Under the pieces are notes generated by a model that had not been told where the DNA came from, made no database searches, and saw nothing but the letters and a program-made list of their open reading frames with translations. Below, one piece after another: positions 1 to 5,198 of a stretch of 5,198 bases of DNA (position 1 is the first letter of the stretch; each line of letters opens with the position of its first letter). Source of the DNA: Pedobacter sp. (lineage in GTDB: Bacteria > Bacteroidota > Bacteroidia > Sphingobacteriales > Sphingobacteriaceae). The stretch lies in NCBI GenBank assembly GCA_004295885.1, contig SEDG01000233.1, positions 1 to 5,198 of the forward strand, in the 5' to 3' direction. Both the position numbers and the translations under genes were made by a program.

Positions 1-423
1 GGCGATAAATATAATTCTGGCTGTTATGTTAAACCTTGCATCGCTGAAGTGAAGAACGACTTTAAAATTGTTCAACATGAAACTTTTGCGCCAATTTTAT
101 ATTTAATTAAATACAAAGAATTGGATGAAGCCATCGCTTTGCAAAATGGTGTGCCACAAGGTTTATCCTCAGCAATTATGACTTTAAATTTGAGGGAAGC
201 AGAGCAATTTTTGTCTGCTGGCGGCTCTGATTGTGGTATAGCAAATGTAAATATAGGTACATCTGGCGCCGAAATTGGTGGTGCCTTTGGCGGAGAAAAA
301 GAAACAGGTGGCGGTAGAGAAAGTGGTTCTGATGCTTGGAAAGCTTACATGCGCAGACAAACCAATACCATAAATTATGCGAATACTTTGCCGTTAGCTC
401 AAGGAATTAAGTTTGATTTGTAA
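1..423 (+). CDS. ALDH7-family aldehyde dehydrogenase (L-aminoadipate-semialdehyde / piperideine-6-carboxylate dehydrogenase), C-terminal part
   Basis: The frame is open from base 1 and ends at a TAA at 421-423, giving the last 140 residues of a protein whose family is usually about 500 residues. The catalytic cysteine and most of the NAD-binding fold lie before the window. The fragment has the ALDH motif HETFAP (visible residues 26-31) and then the ALDH7/antiquitin signature: TSGAEIGGAFGG, GGEKETGGGRESGSDAWK (97-114), YMRRQT, and LAQGIKF near the end. This block is almost the same as in human antiquitin (ALDH7A1), so the family call is firm. Family members oxidise alpha-aminoadipate semialdehyde, which is in equilibrium with piperideine-6-carboxylate, to alpha-aminoadipate with NAD+ in cytosolic lysine catabolism. 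Bacterial genes are called amaB or pcd in some species; I give no symbol because naming varies. The GTG at 49 is an internal valine codon, not a start. A terminator follows at 456-494. Confidence 0.93.
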   Translation, partial: GDKYNSGCYVKPCIAEVKNDFKIVQHETFAPILYLIKYKELDEAIALQNGVPQGLSSAIMTLNLREAEQFLSAGGSDCGIANVNIGTSGAEIGGAFGGEKETGGGRESGSDAWKAYMRRQTNTINYANTLPLAQGIKFDL

Positions 424-455
424 CCTAAATCCTAACGGAGAATGTGCTATACTAC

Positions 456-494
456 AAAAAAAAGTGCCGATATAATGTCGGCACTCTTTTTTTT
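456..494. terminator. Bidirectional intrinsic terminator between convergent genes
   Basis: A perfect 8-bp stem pairs AGTGCCGA (463-470) with TCGGCACT (478-485) around a 7-base loop. Eight A lie on the left (456-463) and eight T on the right (487-494), so on either strand the hairpin is followed by a U-rich tail. It sits 32 bases after the ALDH stop and 39 bases after the stop of the minus-strand DUF2807 gene, the right place to end both transcripts. One A-C mismatch (462/486) separates the stem from further A-T pairing between the tracts. Confidence 0.9.
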
Positions 495-533
495 AGATAT
501 ATGATGGAGTAATTATTTTCTCTTCTGCTCAGC

Positions 534-1175
534 TTACTTCGCTAAATCGACATCTTCAATAACCAAATTTTCTAAAGTTTGTTTTGCAGGTTTTGCTTTT
601 GCAATAATTGTTGCTGTAGAATTTACACTTGAAGTTTCAGCCATAAAAGAACCCATATTTAATTTGGCTTGTGCACTTAACACTGCATAGTGGTCGGTGG
701 TTGAACCAGCTAATTTTAAACTTGCATTATCTTTTACTGAAGTATATAAACTAATTGTTGATGCATTTATATCCGCAGTTGCGTTACCGCTTAATTTAAC
801 AGCTAAACTTAAGAAATTGATTTTGCCATAAGTTTTTACTTGTGCGTTATCGCCAGCTTCGATAGATGAAAGCTCACGAACGTAAACTACTACCGATAAA
901 GTTTCATTTTGAAAAGAACTGATGCGTAATACACCATCTTGTTGTTGCACCAAAGCATTTTTAGAATAGTAGCTGTCGTAAACTTTTACGCTTTCAACTG
1001 GCGATTGAACGAGGATAACTTCAACGTTTCCTTTTACTTCAATCTTACTGATATTTTTTACCTGAGTTAATACAGTAACGTTGTTGTTTTTTACATCTGT
1101 AGATGCGAATGCAGAACTTGACAATACTACTAGTGTTAATGCTGCTGCGAATAATGTTTTGATAGAAGTTTTCAT
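534..1175 (-). CDS. Exported head-GIN domain (DUF2807) protein, putative adhesin-like
   Basis: This is a complete 213-residue protein of the DUF2807 / head GIN family (Pfam PF10988), which is abundant in Bacteroidota and has no settled biochemical role ('putative auto-transporter adhesin' in databases). Residues 1-24 form a signal peptide: KTSIK, a hydrophobic stretch AALTLVVL, then SSSAFA with likely cleavage after Ala24. The rest is rich in short beta-strand-like segments with alternating hydrophobic residues, starting with ISKIEVKGNVEVILVQ (about 43-58), the usual opening of the domain, and continuing through LSGNATADI and NASLKLAG repeats typical of a parallel beta fold. There is no lipobox cysteine and no membrane segment after the signal, so it is probably periplasmic or surface-exposed. 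The ATG (complement of 1173-1175) is chosen because the signal peptide starts there; no strong ribosome site precedes it. The gene stands alone, converging on the ALDH gene. A possible LytTR-type operator lies about 150 bp upstream. Confidence 0.85.
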   Translation of the reverse strand: MKTSIKTLFAAALTLVVLSSSAFASTDVKNNNVTVLTQVKNISKIEVKGNVEVILVQSPVESVKVYDSYYSKNALVQQQDGVLRISSFQNETLSVVVYVRELSSIEAGDNAQVKTYGKINFLSLAVKLSGNATADINASTISLYTSVKDNASLKLAGSTTDHYAVLSAQAKLNMGSFMAETSSVNSTATIIAKAKPAKQTLENLVIEDVDLAK

Positions 1176-1323
1176 AACTTTAATATTTTATGTGATTGTT
1201 AATCTGTTATTTATAATTTGTTTTTTCTGCAAGCCCTTGCTGGCAGGTTTCGTAAATAAGACGACGATAAGGGCAAAAGGTTGCAGGAGATATTGGCCTT
1301 TTAGACCATGAGTAAGTAACTCA

Positions 1324-1355
1324 CGACGAACGGCTGTAATTTTTCGACGAACAGG
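1324..1355 (-). promoter_or_regulatory. Tandem direct repeats resembling a LytTR-family operator
   Basis: On the minus strand GTTCGTCG occurs twice, as the exact complements of CGACGAAC at 1345-1352 and 1324-1331. The copies start 21 bp apart, two helical turns, so both face the same side of the DNA. With flanks they read CCTGTTCGT and GCCGTTCGT. Known LytTR response regulators (AgrA, AlgR, VirR type) bind two direct repeats with a GTTN[AG][TC] core at this period, usually upstream of the promoter they activate and in its direction. Both copies keep that core (GTTCGT). They read toward the DUF2807 gene, whose start is about 150 bp downstream. The spacing and core are seen; the regulator is inferred, and no LytTR gene is in the window. 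Confidence 0.4.
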
Positions 1356-1474
1356 GGAAGATTTTTTACAGAAAACTACAAATCCGCTGACACTTATTAA
1401 AAATTGAGTCTCAAATGCCTCAAACAAAAATAGATGTTGTAACAAATGTTATTTAGATTTTTTGGCTTTAAAAA

Positions 1475-1505
1475 TTTGATTAGAGAACTTTTTACTGTAA
1501 GTTTA
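1475..1505 (+). promoter_or_regulatory. Candidate Bacteroidota housekeeping promoter for the SNF2 gene
   Basis: TTTG at 1475-1478 is followed after exactly 19 bases by TAAGTTTA at 1498-1505. The Bacteroidota primary-sigma consensus is TTTG (or TTG) at -33 and TAnnTTTG at -7, about 19-21 bases apart; only the last base of the -7 box differs. Transcription would start near 1510-1513, leaving a leader of about 40 bases before the ATG at 1551. The leader is T-rich and has no purine-rich ribosome site, which is normal in this phylum. Position, orientation and spacing support the call, but such short boxes arise by chance in AT-rich DNA. Confidence 0.5.
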
Positions 1506-1550
1506 GAATTTTTTAGATGCTTATCTTTTCTTTCTTTTAGCCCTTGACCA

Positions 1551-4448
1551 ATGTTACGCGTAAATAGTTCCAGCCCCTGCAAAATCGTATATTCCTTATG
1601 TAAGCATGAGTTTCTCGGCTATTTAATTGAGCCGCATATTGTGCAACTTAATCCGCAGGGCGATTTTTCTTTAACCTACCAACGCTTATTTACACACACT
1701 GCTAAAGAATTTGCCAAACATTTAACAGATATTGATTTTAAGCTCATCAAGATTTTAGATGAAACGGAACAAGATTACATCATTAAAAAGTATCATAAAA
1801 AAGCCATTAGACCTTTTGAGTTTTTCAGCAAGTTCTACGATGATAAATTCTATGAAAGCGTTAGGCCAAAAATTGAAAAGAAACTGGCTGAAGTTCTAGA
1901 AATCCTCAAGGTAAAAGATGGCTTATATTTAATGGATAAAGATGGTTGGCCCGCAGAGCGAAAAATTGACTTAGCGACAGAGCCTGCCACAGTACTTTTT
2001 CATTTTAGAAGAAGTGAAACTGAAACTAGGTATTTTCCAACTATTAAATATCAAGGTTTACGCATCGATTTTATGTTTAAAGATGCGCAGGTTGTTTGCA
2101 ATCATCCTGCTTGGATGTTATTAAATGATGTCCTTTATTTTTTTGAAGGTGAAATAGAAGGAAAGAAGTTTGTTCCCTTTTTAAACAAACGATACATCGC
2201 CATACCAAAAGCTACTGAAGAAACTTATTTCGAAAAATTTGTAGCACCGCTGATAGAAAAACATCACGTTTATGCTGAAGGTTTTGAGATTAGAACGGAG
2301 AAGCACGAAGCTACACCAGTTATTAAAGTTATTTATGTTGATGGTGGAGTTTCTCAAATTCAGCTTTACTTTAAATATGGACAATATGCTTTTGCAATGG
2401 GCAACGAAAATAAAGTTACCGTTCGCCTAAGTAAGGATGAAGACAATTATACCTTCACCCGTATCAAAAGAAATAGCGATTGGGAAAAATCGAAATATGC
2501 CTTTTTGCAAAGTTTGGGCTTAAAGAAAATTTCTGCCCTGTTTCATCATTTGGAGTTGCCAAACTTGAGTGAAAATGATAATCCATCTTATGCCATTATA
2601 ACTTGGGTAAACGAACATATTGAGACTTTGCAAGCGCAAGGTTTTGAAATTGAACAGGCAAGTAGTGGCAAACGTTTTGTGTTTGGCGCCAATAAAATTG
2701 ATTTCGAAATTACTGCCGATAATGATTGGTTTGATATTAATGCCATCGTTTATTTCGGGATTCACCCTATTCCATTTATCGCTTTAAAACAACATATACT
2801 TCATAAAAAAAGAGAGTTTATTTTGCCAGATGGCGATATTGCTATTATTCCAGAAAAGTGGTTCACGCAATACAGTAGCATCTTCAGCTTGGCTGATGGA
2901 ACTAAAAACCTGAAGTTAAAGAAACATCACATTGGTTTAATTAACGATTTGGCAGAAGATAGCCTGGCCAATGTTACGCTTGACAGAAAACTGCAAAGGT
3001 TAAACGATTTCGAAGATATTGCCGATACCGCTATGCCTGTGAACTTTAAAGGAGATTTACGCCATTACCAAAAAGCGGGTTACAATTGGTTTAGCTTTTT
3101 ACGTGAGTATAACTTTGGTGGTTGTTTGGCAGACGACATGGGTTTGGGTAAAACCATTCAGACTTTGGCCATGTTGCAGAAATTAAAGGAAGAGGACGAG
3201 CAAAATGCAACGCACAGCACTTCGTTAATCATCATGCCAACCTCACTGATTTATAATTGGCTTAACGAAGCGAAAAAATTTACTCCAAAACTTAAGATTC
3301 ACGCTCATACAGGAACTTTCAGAAATAAAGACATTAGTCTTTTTGATAAATACGATTTGGTAATTACCACTTATGGAATTACTCGTGTCGATTCAGAATT
3401 GATAAGTAAATTCTACTTTAATTATATCATTCTTGATGAAAGTCAGAATATAAAAAACCCATCTTCTAAGTCTTTCAAGGCAGTAAGAATGCTTAAATCG
3501 AGGCACAAATTGGTTCTGAGTGGTACGCCTGTAGAAAACTCGGTTGGCGATTTATGGACGCAACTAACCTTCTTAAATCCGGGCTTATTGGGCACACAAT
3601 CTTTTTTTAATGAAGAGTATGTGCAAGCGATAGAGAAACGCAAAGACGAAGAAAAGGCAAAAAAACTACAAGCCATTATCAAGCCTTTTGTTTTACGTAG
3701 AACGAAGGAACAAGTTGCTGCAGAACTTCCTCCAAAAACAGAGCAAATTTATTATTGCGACATGAGTGAGGACCAAGCCGCAGAATATGAAAAAATTAAA
3801 TCGGCTTACCGAAATGACTTGCTGAAAGACATGGAAACTGGCGGTTTGGCAAAAAAACAAGTGCAACTACTGCAAGGATTAACAGCGCTAAGGCAATTGG
3901 CAAATCACCCTGTGATGATAGATGAAAACTATACATCTGACTCAGGGAAATTTGAAAACGTAATGCACACTTTAGATAACGTTTTAAAAGGTGGTCATAA
4001 GGTTTTAATTTTCTCTCAATTCGTAAAACACTTAAGCATATTTAGAGACTGTTTTGATCACCAACAAATACCTTATGCCTATTTAGATGGTGGCACAAAA
4101 AACAGAGGAGAAATTGTTGCAGAGTTTCAAGAGAACAAGGATTTGAAAGTGTTCTTAATTTCGATAAAAGCTGGCGGGGTTGGTTTAAACTTAACCCAAG
4201 CAGATTATGTGTTTATTTTAGACCCTTGGTGGAACCCTGCAGTTGAGCAACAAGCCATAGACAGAACACATAGAATTGGGCAAGATAAGAAGGTTTTTAT
4301 TTATAAATTCATCTCAAAAGATACCGTTGAGGAGAAAATTTTAGCGCTACAAAGACGCAAAAAATCTTTGGCAAATTCGTTAATTACTACTGAAGAAAGT
4401 TTCTTCAAATCGTTAAGTAAAGACGATATTAGAGAGTTGTTGAATTAA
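1551..4448 (+). CDS. SNF2-family DEAD/DEAH-box helicase-like ATPase (DNA translocase)
   Basis: This is a complete 965-residue cytoplasmic SNF2-family protein. The ATPase core is in the C-terminal half: R504-HYQ at its start, Walker A DDMGLGKT (528-535, Lys534), motif Ia IIMPTSLIYNW, Walker B-like DESQ (629-632), motif III LSGTP (656-660), then FVLRRTKEQV. The second RecA lobe has KVLIFSQF (817-824), ISIKAGGVGLNLT (870-882) and the arginine-finger motif DRTHRIGQ (904-911). All motifs are intact, so it should hydrolyse ATP and move on double-stranded DNA, displacing or remodelling bound proteins; SNF2 proteins normally do not unwind strands. Its target is unknown. Residues 1 to about 490 are a long N-terminal region that I recognise as usual for Bacteroidota members but cannot assign a function. 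No SWIM-type zinc-binding cysteine pattern is seen. The ATG at 1551 is chosen because the conserved-looking N-terminus (KIVYSLCKHEFLGYLIEPHI) follows closely and a promoter precedes it. No terminator follows; two DUF2927-like frames come next on the same strand. Confidence 0.93.
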   Translation: MLRVNSSSPCKIVYSLCKHEFLGYLIEPHIVQLNPQGDFSLTYQRLFTHTAKEFAKHLTDIDFKLIKILDETEQDYIIKKYHKKAIRPFEFFSKFYDDKFYESVRPKIEKKLAEVLEILKVKDGLYLMDKDGWPAERKIDLATEPATVLFHFRRSETETRYFPTIKYQGLRIDFMFKDAQVVCNHPAWMLLNDVLYFFEGEIEGKKFVPFLNKRYIAIPKATEETYFEKFVAPLIEKHHVYAEGFEIRTEKHEATPVIKVIYVDGGVSQIQLYFKYGQYAFAMGNENKVTVRLSKDEDNYTFTRIKRNSDWEKSKYAFLQSLGLKKISALFHHLELPNLSENDNPSYAIITWVNEHIETLQAQGFEIEQASSGKRFVFGANKIDFEITADNDWFDINAIVYFGIHPIPFIALKQHILHKKREFILPDGDIAIIPEKWFTQYSSIFSLADGTKNLKLKKHHIGLINDLAEDSLANVTLDRKLQRLNDFEDIADTAMPVNFKGDLRHYQKAGYNWFSFLREYNFGGCLADDMGLGKTIQTLAMLQKLKEEDEQNATHSTSLIIMPTSLIYNWLNEAKKFTPKLKIHAHTGTFRNKDISLFDKYDLVITTYGITRVDSELISKFYFNYIILDESQNIKNPSSKSFKAVRMLKSRHKLVLSGTPVENSVGDLWTQLTFLNPGLLGTQSFFNEEYVQAIEKRKDEEKAKKLQAIIKPFVLRRTKEQVAAELPPKTEQIYYCDMSEDQAAEYEKIKSAYRNDLLKDMETGGLAKKQVQLLQGLTALRQLANHPVMIDENYTSDSGKFENVMHTLDNVLKGGHKVLIFSQFVKHLSIFRDCFDHQQIPYAYLDGGTKNRGEIVAEFQENKDLKVFLISIKAGGVGLNLTQADYVFILDPWWNPAVEQQAIDRTHRIGQDKKVFIYKFISKDTVEEKILALQRRKKSLANSLITTEESFFKSLSKDDIRELLN

Positions 4449-4998
4449 TGTAATTTATGCCAAGGTAGCATCTGGAAAGCCAGCCGTAGTAAAGTGGGTT
4501 TCACCAATCAGATATAAGATTAAGGGCGAACAGATTGATTACCTGATTAAAGATGCAGAAGCTATTTTTACCCAAATATCAGAATTAACCACTTTGGAGA
4601 TTAAAAAAGCTGCCAATGATGAAGAGGCAAATTTTATTATAGAACTTGTAAAAGACGAAACCACTAAAGATCTGAATTTCGGCAGCTTCAAATACATGGG
4701 AAATTACGTCCCCACAATTAACGAAAAATCAGAGATGGAGAAGACAGAAAACAAATTTGTAGTTTTTGGCGCTTTAACCAAAATTGATCAACGATATTAT
4801 TTTATTAGAATGATCTTAAAATCTATGGGCTTTTCTAAATATACGTACGAATCTGAATCCAGCATTTTCTTTGCAAGAACCAATAACACGCTGAAGATTG
4901 GCAAATCAGATGCGAAAATCATCAAGGTTTTTTATACCAAAGAAATAAAACCTGGGATGACAAAAGACCAGGTTGATCATCTCTTTGGCCTTAATTAA
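4444..4998 (+). pseudogene. 5'-truncated DUF2927-like protein, paralogue of the next gene
   Basis: A frame is open from just after a TGA at 4441-4443 to the TAA at 4996-4998, about 184 codons. Its first residues, NVIYAKVASGK then KWVSPIRYKIKGE, align with NEVVFKRRKAGE then KWVVPVRYKIYGD (residues 32-61) of the gene at 5006; 9 of 13 residues match in the second block. The homology therefore begins at the SNF2 stop codon, and the ATG, signal peptide and about 31 N-terminal residues are missing. The rest fits the DUF2927 pattern as I remember it: ANFIIELV, a late SIFF segment, then an acidic residue and IIKVFYTKEIKPGMTKDQV near the end. The function of DUF2927 proteins is unknown. No ATG or GTG lies in frame before a methionine near 4696. 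The TTG at 4594 would give 134 residues but drop the conserved KW..P.RYKI block, so I doubt it is a native start. An unusual start within the SNF2 tail or export-independent use cannot be excluded. The frame has no internal stop, so truncation may be recent. Confidence 0.65.
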
Positions 4999-5005
4999 TT
5001 ACGTT

Positions 5006-5198
5006 ATGCTTAGAAAATCTTCGCTGTTTTGCTTCGCCCTATTCATCACATTTTCGGCTACTGCTCAAAAATTAACACCTGAGGAAAAAACCGTGTTTAA
5101 TGAGGTTGTGTTTAAACGAAGAAAAGCGGGTGAATATGAAACATTATCCAAATGGGTGGTTCCTGTTAGATATAAGATTTATGGTGACACCTCACTTT
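5006..5198 (+). CDS. Exported DUF2927-like protein, N-terminal part (cut by window end)
   Basis: The ATG at 5006 opens a frame that runs off the window after 64 residues. Residues 1-20 form a clear signal peptide: MLRKSS, a hydrophobic core LFCFALFITF, then SATA with likely cleavage before Gln21, so the product is exported to the periplasm or beyond. It is not a lipoprotein; Cys9 lies inside the core with no lipobox. The mature part begins QKLTPEEKTVFNEVVF and reaches KWVVPVRYKIYGD (49-61), the opening of a DUF2927-type domain and the part shared with the truncated frame before it. It starts only 7 bases after that frame's stop with no terminator or promoter visible, so it is probably read from the SNF2 transcript. 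The family call rests mainly on the fuller upstream paralogue. The function is unknown. Confidence 0.75.
   Translation, partial: MLRKSSLFCFALFITFSATAQKLTPEEKTVFNEVVFKRRKAGEYETLSKWVVPVRYKIYGDTSL

Larger units (their letters stand above)
1176..1550. other. Divergent intergenic region with regulatory sites, no convincing gene
   Basis: This 375-bp spacer separates the start codons of the divergent DUF2807 (-) and SNF2 (+) genes. It holds a 21-bp-spaced direct repeat (1324-1352) and a candidate promoter for the SNF2 gene (1475-1505), described separately. A short imperfect inverted repeat, GAGT-AAGTA-ACTC, lies at about 1310-1322 beside the repeats. I could not find a good TAnnTTTG box with a correctly spaced TTG for the minus-strand gene. 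TATTTTTG on the minus strand (complement of 1425-1432) is the nearest match, but it has no partner at 19 bases and lies upstream of the repeats. Open frames across the spacer encode low-complexity peptides with no recognisable domain and are not annotated. Confidence 0.6.

Noticed and set aside
1228..1247. GCAA-GCCC-TTGC hairpin in the DUF2807 leader
   Set aside because: The stem is only 4 bp with mismatches outside it, and there is no following U tract in the direction of transcription or riboswitch-like context.
1081..1311. 76-codon plus-strand frame
   Set aside because: It is mostly the antisense of the DUF2807 signal peptide region, whose hydrophobic look comes from that overlap.
1188..1445. 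85-codon minus-strand frame upstream of the DUF2807 gene
   Set aside because: It has no recognisable domain, runs through the operator-like repeats and has a composition expected of translated AT-rich spacer.
1397..1582. 61-codon minus-strand frame across the SNF2 promoter and start
   Set aside because: It overlaps a well-supported gene start and promoter on the other strand and shows no protein-like features.
1548..2980. Shared CCAATGTTACGC at the SNF2 start (about 1548-1559) and inside the gene (about 2969-2980)
   Set aside because: The flanks differ and there is no related structure; it looks like chance similarity within coding DNA.
1551..4448. SNF2 protein as part of a phage-defence system
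   Set aside because: None of the usual partners of SNF2-bearing defence systems (such as methyltransferase, phospholipase-D or Zorya motor genes) is in the window, and the neighbours are metabolic or exported proteins.
4348..4450. Programmed frameshift making an SNF2-DUF2927 fusion
   Set aside because: The +1 frame is closed by TGA at 4441-4443, so a shift would have to occur on the last one or two SNF2 codons. There is no slippery site or stimulator there, and the partner domain is normally exported.

Overview
The window looks like chromosomal DNA from a Bacteroidota species of the Sphingobacteriaceae, most like Pedobacter. The DNA is AT-rich, translation starts lack clear Shine-Dalgarno sequences, one promoter fits the Bacteroidota TTTG / TAnnTTTG pattern, and the proteins (an antiquitin-type aldehyde dehydrogenase, a head-GIN DUF2807 protein, a long SNF2 ATPase) are of kinds common in that group. 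The assignment rests on recognition of the proteins, not on a search.

Layout. Positions 1-423 (+) hold the C-terminal 140 residues of an ALDH7-family dehydrogenase of lysine catabolism. A hairpin with A and T tracts (456-494) can end transcription from both sides, because the next gene runs toward it: 534-1175 (-) encodes an exported DUF2807 (head GIN) protein. A 375-bp divergent spacer (1176-1550) follows. It holds a pair of direct repeats 21 bp apart that resemble a LytTR-regulator operator and point toward the DUF2807 gene. It also holds a good Bacteroidota-type promoter pointing toward the next gene. Positions 1551-4448 (+) encode a complete 965-residue SNF2-family ATPase. Directly after its stop codon comes an open frame without a usable start (4444-4998, +). 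It matches the start of the next gene in part (5006 to the window end, +), which has an intact signal peptide. Both look like DUF2927-type exported proteins, the first having lost its start and signal peptide.

How the genes relate. The ALDH and DUF2807 genes are independent convergent units. The SNF2 gene, the truncated copy and the intact DUF2927-like gene are closely packed on one strand with no visible terminator between them, so they are probably co-transcribed from the promoter near 1475-1505. A functional link between a DNA translocase and exported proteins is not evident.

I see no CRISPR array, transposase, tRNA or rRNA, and no clear sign of a new defence or mobile system. The most unusual point is the headless paralogue fused against the SNF2 stop codon, followed by the possible LytTR operator.
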